DNA from: Phoenix dactylifera
Lineage: Eukaryota > Streptophyta > Magnoliopsida > Arecales > Arecaceae
Assembly: GCF_009389715.1 (NCBI RefSeq)
Contig: NC_052400.1
Location: forward strand, 1,302,001-1,366,000
Reading direction: 5' to 3'
Length of the DNA: 64,000 nucleotides
Each line of letters begins with the position of its first letter. The first letter of the stretch is position 1. The translations under genes and the position numbers were made by a program. The notes below the pieces were generated by a model. The model searched no databases and was not told where the DNA came from. It worked only from the letters and a program-made list of their open reading frames with translations. Below are positions 1 through 11,699 of the stretch, piece by piece.

Positions 1-1534
1 TTAGAGAGAGAAAGAGATACACAATCTAAGGCTAGTTGAGCTTTTGGGCCTGATCCACTTAGTTTCGCGTCTAATCCACTTGGTTAGGTCCAATCTGAGG
101 CTTGGCCTATTCAGTACGGTTTGACCAAAATAGAAAAACGGAGATTTGGTCTGGGTCGACCTAGATCAATCAATGTATCTAATCCACGAGTCAAGTAGAG
201 AGAGAACAACAAAGTTTTCCTTGTTTTTGCCCAAAATGAATGGACTCGGCCCACGATGGATGAATAGGTCCCAAAATGAATGGACACGGCCCAAAATGAA
301 CACATTCCACAATGATCACAACCTAACAGGATGAATAGGGCCCAATTTGGCCCACAATGGATACGGCTCAATAGGATGAACAAGGCCTAAAAGAAATACG
401 ACTCTAATGGACATGACCCAACAGGATGAACAGGGCCCGAACTCGGCCCACAATGAGCACAACCGAACAGGGTGAACAGAGCATGAACTCGGCCCACAAT
501 GGGCACAGCCCAATAGGGTGACCAGGGCCCACAATGGATATGACCTCCATGGACATAGCCCGACAGGATGAAAAGGGTCCGAACTCGGTCCATAATGGGC
601 ACGGCCCAACAGGACCCAAATGACTGAATTAGGCCCAAATTTGGCCCACAATGGGCACGACCCAACAGGTCCCAAAATGATTAAATTGGGCCCAAATTTG
701 GCCCATAATGGGCACAACCCAATGGGGCCCAAAATGACTAAAATGGGCCCAACACAGCCCAATAAGAGCTCTTCATCCCAACAACTAAGAAACAAGGAGG
801 AAGGGGAAAGAGAAGGAAGAGGGAAGAGGGAAGAGAGAAGAGAGGAGAGGATCCGGCAACGGCCAACCTGGGTGGCAGGAGGTCGACGGCCAGCAGCAGC
901 CGGCGGCGGTTGCATGACCGGTGGGGAAGGGGAAAGCCATAGACTTGGCTCGGAACAGAGAAATGGCTTGGTTTAGCTAGGAGCAGAGGAACGGGAGCTC
1001 AGTTTGGAACAGGGGAATAGGAAGAAGGGAAGCTCACCAGGATAGCTGTAGTAGTGGTGGACGTTGAGGTGGCGGCGTGATGTTTTCGACGAAGAGAAGG
1101 AATCTTGGAATAGGGGAAGCAGGCTCACAAAGAAGGGAGCTTTGGACGGTGCTTGGCTAGGGTGGCATGCTAGCATCGGATAAGGAAGGAGGAGGAGAGA
1201 AGGTGCTTGGTGGAGGATCCATAGGAAGGAAAGAGGGGGCTTTATAGAGAGCTCACAAAGGGGATAAGGTCGAAGTCATTGCTCCGCCTACGATCCTTGT
1301 GGTGGTGAGCTCGACCGACCGAACGGTCGGTGGCTGTTCGAACGTCCCGCGGCCGTTCGAACGGCCGGTAGAGTTCTCCCCAATGGCGAGCGATCGAGTG
1401 CTCAATCTAAGGGGCAAAGAAGACACAGAGAATCGTGATCACGATCCTCTGTTTCAATCCATTCTCCCCTGCTGAAGTCGGTTGGGTTGCCGACTTCAGC
1501 CCAAAATGACCTATTTGAGCTGAATCTCATATTA
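1..1534 (-). mobile_element. Long-LTR retrotransposon fragment (family Z), truncated by the window edge
   Basis: Read on the minus strand, this stretch has the same ordered landmarks as the complete solo LTR at 40346-42691. These are a GCTGAAGTCGG hairpin (1471-1500), a second hairpin (1427-1450), a GC-rich promoter region with a TATA-like CTATAAAG (about 1230-1245) and a leader rich in GGGCCCA repeats (about 230-770). No gag or pol coding is visible, so I take it as LTR only. The 3' part runs off the left edge. Its junction with the miniature element at 1535 suggests it inserted into or beside that element. The superfamily (probably Ty3/gypsy) is inferred from LTR length and style only. Confidence 0.6.
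230..770. repeat. Degenerate tandem repeats rich in GGGCCCA/TGGCCCA
   Basis: About nine diverged units contain gggcccaaa, tttggccca, aatgggcac and cccaacagg in the same order. The period is roughly 57 bp in the best-kept part (620-760). The array lies inside the family Z LTR fragment; a looser version occurs at 41060-41360 in the complete solo LTR. Open frames through it are a by-product of the repeat and have no recognisable domain. Confidence 0.7.
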
Positions 1535-1969
1535 TGACAACCCAGAACTTCACCCAAAATGGCTAGTCGAAAGATATTATTTGGATTTTTTGATCCTGTA
1601 TAAGTACCCAAGATCTACCCAGCAAATAACCAATGTAGGAATAAACACACGCCCGTACGGGTCCTCACATACTTCCCCCATTCAAGCCCTAACGTCCTCG
1701 TCAGGCTAAGGGTTCAAATCCATTCAAATCTAATCGCAAACATGGTCGATCCATAGTCATCTCCAATAGATCTACGCTGCAGTATCCCTTTATTTCATAT
1801 AGGTTATGGGCTGGATTCACTCTGATACAATTTGTAACAATCCAAGATCTCTCCCAAAATAGCTAACCAGAAGGTATTATTTAGATTTATTGATCTTGTA
1901 TAAGTACCTAAGATCGACCTAGCGAATAACTTATATGGAACTAAACATACGCCCTCATGGATCCTCACA
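1535..1969 (-). mobile_element. TRIM (terminal-repeat retrotransposon in miniature), about 435 bp
   Basis: Two direct repeats in the same orientation (1833-1969, 137 bp, and 1535-1669, about 135 bp) flank only 163 bp. Read on the minus strand, the first begins TGTGAGGATCC and ends GTTACA. It is followed by TTGTATCAGAG (1832-1821), which resembles the tRNA-iMet primer site TGGTATCAGAG. A purine tract, ATGGGGGAAGTA (1681-1670), directly precedes the second repeat. This is the full LTR-PBS-PPT-LTR layout with no coding capacity, as expected for a TRIM. The outer end of the second LTR reads GTTGTCA rather than GTTACA and borders family Z sequence; I found no matching target-site duplication. Confidence 0.85.
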
Positions 1970-2639
1970 AGAGATATTAAGTAGAATCCACCACTAAATC
2001 CAAATAGATATAAGTAATCCAAGTAGAATATAGTTCTTTTATTCTTATTACATGGCTTTATATAGATACTACATAACCCTACAGATCTATTGTTTGAATA
2101 TATCATAATCTTCTAAAGCAAAAATAATATTTACTTTCATAAATTCTACAGACATATACATGAACATAATTACAAAAATCTAGAAACTCTCAAAGACATA
2201 TTCTTGAAAATTTATCAGCACAACTAAACCACAAAAACCACCAGCTATTAATTACAAATAATAACATTCAGCGAGCATTTGACTTAGACTAACATAAGGA
2301 CTCCTCCATAGTGGATTGAACCACCACTCTTACATTGCAATAATTCTTATTCATGTATATAAGTTACTAATGTTTGGTCGAGAATAAAAGGCCAACACAA
2401 GTGGGACTAAATGAAAATTGGAAGCCAATTTAGGTTGTGGTCCTTGAGTATCTTTTTCTTAACATAAGTGGAGGACCAGATACTAGGGCCCTTGGTGGGT
2501 AAAAATAATATCTGTGTAGATATGCTTACGGATATGGTTAAGATTCTCAGTCAAACAATATAAACGAGCATTGGCATCGCATCCAGTTATAGCACCCACT
2601 GAATAGTCGGTTCTTACCCTCAAATTCACCAAGCTTACA
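1970..2639. other. Intergenic, AT-rich; no gene recognised
   Basis: AT-rich sequence upstream of the B3 gene. I see no convincing exon, RNA gene or transposon terminus. It may hold promoter sequence of the gene that follows, but no clear TATA box with a matching start can be assigned. Confidence 0.5.
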
Positions 2640-2925
2640 CCCTTCTTTGTACTGAGCTTGTTCTCTTTCCCCTACACCTCTCCTATCCCTTCTCCGTCCT
2701 CACTCTCCTCCATACTTTTCCCCGCTTGCTTCCACCTCTCCTGTCTCTTCCTTCCATTGGCCTTGTTGATTCCTTCTTCTTCTTCTCTCTTCCTAATTTC
2801 TTATTCACGTCTTACCTCTCCCACCCATGTTCATCGCTTCCATTTACCTTAGTTGAGTCCTTCTTCTTCCTTCCTTTTTCTTGTTCTCCTTTCGTTATCC
2901 TTCTCCTTCCCCTCCTCTATTCCAA
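2640..2925 (+). promoter_or_regulatory. Pyrimidine-rich tract, probable 5' leader of the B3 gene
   Basis: Nearly 300 bases are dominated by C and T on the plus strand (runs such as ttcttcttcttctc and tctcctcc). Such tracts are common in plant 5' untranslated leaders and core promoters. It ends about 110 bases before the first plausible start codon of the B3 gene. Assignment as leader is an inference from position and composition. Confidence 0.4.
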
Positions 2926-3038
2926 CCTTGCCGATAATATCCTATATTTAAATTTCATGGCTACCTTCACCACGACCTTGCATGAAGGAAAGGTGTACCA
3001 TGTTGAGTTATTAAGCAACCACTGTTAGATTTCAGTAT

Positions 3039-6000
3039 ATGTTCTACTCCAACCTCTGCACCACTTATACCTACATCATATCATCTCATCACACTAATCA
3101 GTTTGATCCCTTTAAGTATTCCATTGCACCACCTCCACCTCCATTGGTATTAACATCATACGAATCTCAAATTCCAACCAATCAACTTATTTCTTCTTCT
3201 TCTTTGTCTCTCTCCTATGGCTCATCATCGTTCTTCTCCATGCCAAACGACGGATGGCTTAATTATAGATCCCATTATCCCTTGAATCTCTGGCCCAATC
3301 ATATTATGATTAGAGAACAAATGAATCAAGAAGTTGGCATGCCTATGCCAATAGATGCACCAACTCCTGTCGTAACAATGGAAGCAAGTGGACGTAGCAT
3401 CAACACTGGTATCACATATAGTGGTAATAGTACATTCTTGATCACTTTCCCTCTCACCATTGAAGTGAGTGGTTCCTGGACAGAGATTGAACCAAAAAAG
3501 AATGGGCAGCACTTGGGTCTAGCAAAGCCAACAAGAAATCAAAGGATACAGGAGGGGAGAGAGCGATTTGCTCGCCACTGCTACCTTCGGAAAAGCTCCT
3601 CTATTTACTCCTCAAGAGATATTGCTCCTTACTTTACATCTGATAAACCAATTCTTCCTCATATAAAGCAGGTAAATTTTTTTTTTCACTCTTATTCTTT
3701 TGAAACATCATTTAGTTCTTTCCTACATGTGAATGTATATATTTTATATATTTAAAAAAGATGGTGAAAGTAGAATTATTGTGTTGCAGAAGCTAAATAT
3801 TGTGCTTACGAAGAAGCTAAGCAGTACCGATGCGAATGTTGGCAGGATTGTTCTCCCTAAGGTATCGTTAATTAATGTTTTTCATTTTTATGAAATAGTT
3901 TTCTTCTTAATTACCTCATGTTCTCGATCAAAAGTATGTGTTTTCTTATTATTATTGTGTTTACTAGTCCCTACTAATTATATTTATAAAGTTACATGAA
4001 TGTTGACCATTCAATGAAAAAAAACAGTGGGCGGCAGAGGATCACCTACCATATCTACGTAATAAAGAGGGAATTCATCTTATTGTGAGAGATATCTTCT
4101 CTTCTGATTCTTGGGACATGACATTCAGGTTATAGATCTTTTTCCTTGTCTTGCATTTATTTTGTAATTTTTTTAGCTTAAAAAAAATTATTGATTTAAA
4201 TTTTTATTGGGTGCATATTTTTTAGATTTTGGTTGAATAACGGTGACCGAATGTATCACCTAGGTAATGCGGGTAAGTTATTATATATCTTTGCTTATAA
4301 GCATCCATGAATTATGTTCTCACATTAACAATCTCATGCATCTTTTAGTAGCTAAAGAAATTGCAATGTTGTTGAAAGTTTTTCTATGATAAAAATAAAA
4401 CAGCTACAAAATGGAGTGGCATAACTTGTGATTTAAAGTAATACTGGCAGAACAGTTTTGTGATCATAACATAAGAAGTTGTCATCAAAAAATGATCATA
4501 ACATAAGAAGCTCCTTTTCTCGAGCCATTTAGCAACTAATATAATAGTGCGGTTAACCTAGTATTAGTCATCAAACCTTGTTATCTAGCGGTTGTGTCTT
4601 GGGGTTTGGTTGGGACCTGCATCACCCATAAAATAGAATATATGTGAATATTATATCATTTTTGTGTTGTAAAAGGATCTACAATGAGAGTATATATAAG
4701 AATAAATGTACTATTATAGTCTACAATGAGACTTTTCTAGATTGTAGTTGCATGTTTAAAAATGTCAATCTATTTAATCGATTATAGCACATTCTGGGAG
4801 CTTTATGTTTATGCTCGAAGGTGCTAATAAAGCAAACTAACTAGTTGTATTTTTTGAGGCACAATTGTGAAATAAGTAGAACTAACATTTTATCTTAGTG
4901 TATTGTGATATATTATGGTTTTTGACTCAATTATTAACATTTTACAGCATTAAATGCTCCACTTGTCATTTGAAAAGACATAAATTCAAAATCTTAAGTT
5001 TGATGCACTTTAATACGTTCGAAACCACAAAACACTAAGTTTCCTAAATCTATAGCCTTAATTTTCTCTCTCTTATACCAAATTTTATAATTTATCATCT
5101 AAAAAAAAAATAAATGTATATTATTTGACTGAAATAGAATTTACCAAATTATTTGATAAAATAAATACTTTACTTTAGATCTTCATTTTTCCAAAATTGC
5201 CTAAAGATATTTTATCTTCCTTGCGAAATATTGTTTTTGTGCTAGAAGATGTCTCTGTTGGTTCAACAATATTATACTAGTAACGAATACATATTCTGTA
5301 GGCCATTTATTGGGATCTCACACTTACCGTTCAAGGATTTAATTAGTTATTTGAAAATAGCACACATTAAATTTAAGAACTAAGGAAAGATTACTTTTTC
5401 TAAAATGTAATAAAAATTAAGAAAAAAGGAAAATAAGCCTATATAATAAATTTAACAAAGAATGCAGAATCAAGTGTTGATACCTTTTCTTGCTATATGC
5501 AGGGAGTTTCATTAGAAAGTATAATCTTGAATGCGGAGACTTTATTGCCCTCTATCAAGATGAGAGCAAAAACTTTGTAAGTATATCATTCCTTTCTTAT
5601 TTCCCTCGTATTTATTGATACTTTCAAAAGAAAAATTGTTGGAAGAATTAGTTCTTGTTTCTCATATAGCTTTGACCCAACAATCACTTAAAAGTTCAAA
5701 AGGTGTGTTTTACACTAACAGAATATCCTTGTACTATTATATTAAAGTTGATATTAGGTAAAATATTTCCAAGGAAACATGCCTTAGAATTTATTTTATC
5801 ATTTATTCTACAAACCAAGCATCTTTAACAAATTAAAACTTTTGATACTTGAAAGCACAAAATCATGAATTTTGAAATGAAAATCTTTCAAACACAGAAA
5901 TATAGTGGCTTTTTATGTGCTTCTTGAATTTGATTTTCAGAAACTACGCATAAATGACTTGGCCCCTAATGCATGATGAGAAAGGGTTTAATATACTCAT

Positions 6001-7445
6001 CTTAGAGGATCAATAGCTGGCTGCAGATCGAGGAGTAGCTCAGTTTCTTGTGCTATTGAAGAGAACATTATAAGGATCCTTGTAACAATAGTTAGTTGTC
6101 ACTTTAAAAGACGCAAAATGTGTGCATCAAGTCAATTGAAAATAGAGTTAGAAAACTAATCCAAATTTGCTACTTGCATGCTTTGCATTTATTCCTTTTA
6201 GATCATCACACATTAGTAAGCTTCAACAGGTATACATACTCATTTTAATATTCCTTAAAAGATTTAAACTAACATATATTGGGAAAATGCTTTCTCAAAA
6301 TATGCTTTGGAAGCTTTGATGCAGCCTAATTTTCATCAACTATTTCTCTATATTATGAGAAATTGAAGCATTATCTTTTTCTCAGACTTTCATCTTTCTG
6401 AAGTTTATGCTTGTAAATTTGTTGTACATTCATGTGATGGGTGCAGCAGTACCTATGTTGTAGAAAAAGAAATGAACCACTTCCACCCAGCATGATTAGA
6501 GGGGAAGTGGTGCACAACAACCACCATATGGTAAGGCAGACCAATAAGCATCCAGAACAAGAGCAAAGCAGAGGAGGATCTTTCAGTGGAAATAACACCA
6601 CCAATTCTCCAACTATAACAGAGTGTTGTGATCCCATTGTGACAGAAATCAGAGAGTCATCAGCTACAAGAGAGAGTTTATACATGGATGCTCAAGTTAA
6701 CATCAATTATTGCAACTTCCCAGAATTTGATAAATTCCCAGACTTTAATAAGTATGGACTGTATGCTCCCATTGAAATGGAAAGCAGTGCTCCTACCATC
6801 ACCGAAATCGCAGAGTCATCATCCGCAAGAAATGGCTTATCCATTGACACTCAATTGGATAAAATCAATGATTGCAGCATCCCAGAATTTGAGGAATTCC
6901 CAGGTTTTGAAGAGCAGAGACTGTCTGCCCCCATTGTGATGGAAAGTAGTGCTACTGCCATGACTGAAATCACTGAGCCATCATCTGGAAGAAATGGTTT
7001 ATGCATCGATACTCAAGTGGAATTCAGCAACAGTTGCAACCTTTCGGAATTCAAGGAATTCTCAGAGTTTTTTGACGAGTATGGACTTTCTGCTCCCACC
7101 ATGACTGAAATCACAGAGCCGTCTTCTGCAAGAGGTGGCTTCCACATTGATACTCAAATGGAAGAAAACAATGACTGCAGCCTCCTAGAATTTAAAAAAC
7201 TCCCAGGCTTTGACGAATATGGACCGTCTGCTCCCTCTGTGATGGAAGGCAGTGACCCCTACATGACTAAAACCACAGAATCATCATCTGCAAGAGATGG
7301 CATAAACACTGATACTCAACTTGAAAATATTAAAGATTGCGATGTTCAAGAAACTGAGGAGTTCCCAGGTTTTGATGAGTATGGATTGTCTATCTACGAT
7401 CTAAGACCAGGAGACAAAGATGAAATTATGCTAATTAGAGTGTGA
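3039..7445 (+). CDS. B3-domain transcription factor, LEC2/FUS3/ABI3 (AFL)-like, with repeat-extended C-terminus
   Basis: Six exons with GT-AG borders give about 640 aa: 3039-3671, 3790-3861, 4028-4128, 4226-4272, 5503-5576 and 6450-7445. The last acceptor is a CAGCAG doublet, so its exon may start at 6447. Exons 2-5 build a B3 DNA-binding domain (residues 212 to about 318). Visible motifs are NVGRIVLPK, AAEDHLP, FRFWLNNGDRMYHLGNAG and LECGDFIALYQDESKNF, and the last exon opens YLCCRKR where AFL proteins have the closing B3 strand. Introns fall after RIVLPK and before the FW motif, as in AFL genes, which control seed maturation and embryogenesis. The basic KKEAE stretch of canonical AFL proteins is replaced by KWAAE, so DNA contacts may differ. 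The N-terminal exon lacks a recognised domain and the start codon is uncertain. An alternative acceptor at 5941 would end the protein after 11 residues (about 320 aa, close to FUS3 length) and drop the repeats. Confidence 0.75.
6625..7425 (+). repeat. Five tandem ~54-codon repeats in the last exon of the B3 gene
   Basis: Units begin near 6625, 6781, 6943, 7097 and 7246 (spacing 156, 162, about 154 and 149 bases). Each encodes a version of MTEITEPSSARNGL, then IDTQLE, NDCS, PEFEEFPGFDEYGLSAP and usually IVMES. Units differ at many positions but stay in frame, so the duplication is old and the reading frame has been kept. The peptides are acidic and rich in Ser, Thr and Glu with periodic Phe and Tyr. 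That composition resembles acidic activation regions; the function is inferred. Confidence 0.85.
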
Positions 7446-9459
7446 GGGTTGCTAACATCGTAGCAGAAGTGCCTCCATTTTTTGCTCTTTCAAATGGTAA
7501 CAGCAAATGCAACACCACAAGAACTACATGGGCGAGTGACAACATCTATGCTTGTGCACCAGTTGAAACAGTGTGGATTGGGTGTTCCCTGTGAGTGCCT
7601 TTTGTCATATTCAAGAATGTTAGTGGTATGAAACATCAGATACAGCGTTTGTCATGCAGGATATTAGTAATGCTCCATGTGGCTAGAGGTTGTTAGATAA
7701 TGGCCTTATCCTAATAATGCTATATGACAGTTCTACTGGCTATAGTGAATGGTTACAGAGTAGCATGGGTAGTATTAGTATAAAACATGGCATAGAATAA
7801 ATCTACTATCTTCAAATTAATGTTATTCTGATTGTTAGATTATGACTGTAACACAAATCATTTCCACAAATCACATATTGATACACAGACATGCAGTGCA
7901 GAAGGGAGATTTAGACTCTATTCAAAAAGTATCCCTCCATTTAGTAAACAATGACTAAATATGACATGTCAAATATAAAGGTAATTATGCTATTCCACAA
8001 GGAATTTTAAAGAATGTGCCCTTTTTTCAGAAGGATACTGACAATTCTACTCACTGTTCCTTATTTTTTGTACTAATATGACATGATTTAAAATTAGATG
8101 CATAAGTCTCTTGCATGCTAAAACTATTTTTGACTCTCAATTCAGTGTCCTTATCCCGAAGGTATTTCACTTCACATTGTTGAAAAGATATCAGATATAA
8201 ACCTTTCTTATAGTGCCATATGAGCTGGTTTATAGGCCTGCTCCATTGCATGCTCGTCAAGAATTACTGATCCCCCAAAATAGCTAGCAGTTCGATTGCT
8301 TAGCCAATTCAGTATGTGCCATTCTATTACCTTCAAACATCTCCACCATGATTGGAATCATATGAGCGGAATAACAACTTGAAGCAGTATTACATCACAA
8401 GAAGCATCCAACTCATAAATGAGCTAGATGCAATCTAACTGAAAAGAAAATATCTTTATCAAATGTTTCCTCATAAGCTATATAAATGAAGCCAGGTATC
8501 TGCGGCTTCACTGACATGAACTAACTCGTTAGTAGACATCCCTGCCTGTGTAAGTAGTTAGCTGGAATGAGATCACATTCATGGTCTCTCACAATCTCTC
8601 TGAAAAAAAGCATATAGTTCACTTACACTCATTCTAAAATTGTTTCAGACAGCGATGGTCCAGTTTCTGCCACCCATAATACCAACCAGTGTGAAGGTTT
8701 GACCTAGACGGCAACTCCAGTTTTTTTCTTTTTTTATTTTTTTCTGGTGATAACCACAACTCTAGTTCATGATCAGCTAATTGATACAGCCCTCATCCTT
8801 TTGAACAAAAAAGCCATGATGTTACAGACATTCTGCACAACTGGGTACTGCATCTACATAGATTATAACCCAGTTTTCAAATACACCACCATCTCTTTGA
8901 GCCCATATTTATAAACAACACCTGAATTAGCCACTGTCACCACATCGATCGAGCTGCAGCTACAATATCTTTTCTCGATTCATAAGTCTTTAGCAGCAAA
9001 GTGCAATTTCTGATAAAACCTCCGAGTTTAGCACCAAAAAGGCAAGGAGGTGAGACAAAAGAAATATAACTGGCACCTCACCTCATCCGAGTACACTAAA
9101 AGAACATCAGAAAAGGTCAGATAAGGCCCTCTGTCATCAATTTGCAAGTATTAAACAAACAACCAATAATTGCACATTCTGCTCATAATAAACAGTTCAT
9201 AATACAATTCGCCGTAATACAAAAGTTAGCAATTTAAGTGCAAATCCTCAGGCTGTTAGCGCTCAAGAACACAAAAAAGAAGGGGACATACTCACTCCGA
9301 GAGGGTGACTAACATTGGTCAATGCTGTCACCTCAACTATTTCATAAAGTCTTCCACCTTCCTAGTCGCATTTTTTTTTCTTTTTTAATTGTATGCACTC
9401 CCCAGTTGGCTTATTAAGCATATAGATCGAATACACAGTTTTTCTTTGAAAGGGAGAGA
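7446..9459. other. Intergenic; 3' flank of the B3 gene, no gene recognised
   Basis: The first few hundred bases may be 3' untranslated sequence. The remainder is AT-rich with scattered stops in every frame. I found no exon with a recognisable motif, no tRNA and no clear transposon termini. Confidence 0.5.
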
Positions 9460-10310
9460 ACTCAAAAAAAAGGAAGGGGGTCTAGGTATAAAGGACCTCC
9501 ACTAGATGAATTTGGCTTCGCTTCACAAATGGAAATGGAGACTTGTAGATGCCAAACCTACCCTATGGCAATTTATTGTTCTCCAAAAGTATTACAGAAG
9601 AAGGTCATTCTTCTCCAGCAACTTACAAGCCTCTGCATCTCCATTTTTGGAAGTTTGTCCTCCAATGAAAATTTCTCTGCAGATCTAGAACCTTTTCTGG
9701 AAGGACAATCTATTGGGCAGCTTCACACTTTTAGGTTCCTTCCCAACCCTTTTCTCAATCTCCACTGATCAAAATATCACAGTTAGGCAAGCTATATGGA
9801 CTCATTTTCCAACAGAACATCAAGCCTCCTTTGATGAATGACCATCACGTTCTCTAGATCCAGTTTTACCTTGAAGGGTCAACCAGACACTGAAGTGGAG
9901 ATGGACCTCTGACCTACTCTTTAATGTCAAATCCTAATATTGTTTCCTCAACACAGCTGGTCAAAAATTCATAGGCGAAACCTATTTTGAGCTCACCACT
10001 CCCTCGCAAAGTTCCGTTAAGAATGCCAAACATGAGGCAATCGATCATCTCCTCATTTTCTTCCCTTTCTCAGAGCAAATTTGGCAGAATGTATTGAATC
10101 TTAACGGAACACAAGGCATGATGCCTAGAGAAGTTCAACCCATATAAACTACTTGGAAAAACATTCTGCAATGAGTTCATCATGGTTGAGACTCTTGAGC
10201 ACAGACCACTATTTGGTTCCAGTGGAAGGAACATAACAAAAGAAATTTTAACCATGAATCTGCAAGCATCGATGGAGTAACTAGGACAATGATTAGGCTT
10301 TTCCTTGATT
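9460..10310 (+). pseudogene. L1-type LINE remnant (3' part of ORF2)
   Basis: A plus-strand frame reads GGLGIKDLH, a stop, then MNLASLHKWKWRLVDAKPTLWQFIVLQKY. This matches the GGLGI-DL, N-ALL-KW-WR and LW--VI--KY block that follows the reverse transcriptase in plant L1-type ORF2 proteins. Stops and frame changes interrupt it within the first 100 codons, so it is dead. The 5' part of ORF2, including the catalytic reverse transcriptase motifs, is absent. Confidence 0.75.
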
Positions 10311-10549
10311 GAACTAGCTGCCTCAATAATAAGCAAGAACAAAAACTTGCTCTCTGTTCTTCATCAAATTCCTGTTTTTTTTTTTCTATATTTCCATCTT
10401 TATTCTTTTCTAAATTTCTGTTTTTTATCTATTATTTTTCTACTACTTCTGTATTCTGATTTCATCTTCTTAATAAAATCTGAGTGGGTTCCTCAAAATC
10501 TACTTCACTAAAAAAAAAGGCACCATAAGAATAAATGCTTGGTTGTGCG

Positions 10550-10740
10550 GATTGAATGGTACAGTGCCATACAAGGTTCGTCGTCTCGGTACCAGACCCC
10601 GTACTGGTACCATCCTATTATAGTGTCGATACACAGTACGGTATGAGACAGTGAGGCATACCAAGTGTCAGCTGGTATGATACTGCGTACCAATTCAGCA
10701 CCGATATGGTACGTTACCAACCAGTACGAAAAACTTTGGT
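10550..10740. repeat. Decayed GGTACC-type repeat cluster
   Basis: Repeated short blocks such as cggtacc, ccgtactggtacc, gtacggta and ggtacgttacc occur on both strands. They look like a mutated relative of the cleaner GTACCGGT cluster at 11485-11690. I cannot define element ends. Confidence 0.5.
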
Positions 10741-11484
10741 GCCATGGATGATTAAGATAAAGCTAATTTTGAGCTCAATGGTGCAATCAAATGTGACAAA
10801 TTGACCGAGCAAATTGGTATCTCATTAATCAAGCTGAAGGTTAAGATCTAATTTTCTGGAGTCCAGAGGACTGGATATAGAAACATTATGATAAACAGAA
10901 AGTTGAAATTTTTCACCTTGTCCAAGTAATGAGGCAGTATTTAAGTGCTAAGACAACAACATAAGTCGCTTACAATAATAGATATTATATAACACAAAAC
11001 GTCAGGGGATATATGAATATATGGTTAAACAATTTGTGCAATATTTGATACATATAGTCAAACATAAATTGCAAAGGCGCTCTCTTGATATCTGTATTTC
11101 AAAACTAATAATACACAACTACCAATATATCAACATAAAGGAGAAGCTACGCTTCGCTCAGATATTTTGCGCGCTGAAGTTTTATGCCAGGAGATATTAT
11201 TATCTTAGTTTTGCATGGATTTTCAACAAGATATGGAACCTAATTGTTCGAATGATTAAAGATCCTCATGTGGATTATGGGCAGCATGGATCTTAGTGCT
11301 ACACATAAAGTTTCTAGAAGATTGAAGAAGTAATAAATTCAGTTTGAAAGCGGAAAGTAGCATTATATATATTATCTTATAAGAAGACATTCTACTAATT
11401 CCGACCAAGAGGTCGATACAAATAATAGTATCCTATTTTTATCTATAGGTCTCTCACAATTCTTTTATGTCTCTCCCACTCATG
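10741..11484. other. Intergenic between two repeat clusters; nothing recognised
   Basis: AT-rich sequence with one open frame of about 90 codons (11021-11296) that shows no recognisable domain or codon pattern. I do not call a gene here. Confidence 0.4.
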
Positions 11485-11690
11485 GTCTGCCGTACCGGTC
11501 CGTACCGGCCGGTACGGGCCGGTACGTACCGGTCCGGCCTGGGACCGGTACCGGATCAGCGTAAAATCCGGTACCGGTAATTTATTGTTGAAGAACCGGT
11601 ACGGGACCGGTACGCCACCGGTACTGGACCGGTACGGGACCGGTTTCGTACGGGACCGGTACGCCACCGGTACCGGTACGGCGGACCTTG
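11485..11690. repeat. Dense palindromic GTACCGGT cluster
   Basis: About 200 bases consist almost entirely of overlapping accggtac, ggtaccggt and cggtacggg words, most of them their own reverse complement. The cluster is strongly self-complementary, so single strands could fold into many alternative hairpins. All open frames here (Arg/Pro/Val/Tyr-rich) are by-products. The family is not identified. Confidence 0.8.
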
Positions 11691-11699
11691 CTCCCACTT

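Noticed and set aside
9506-9768. Small frames of 60-79 codons as possible independent genes
   Set aside because: They are fragments of the LINE ORF2 remnant.
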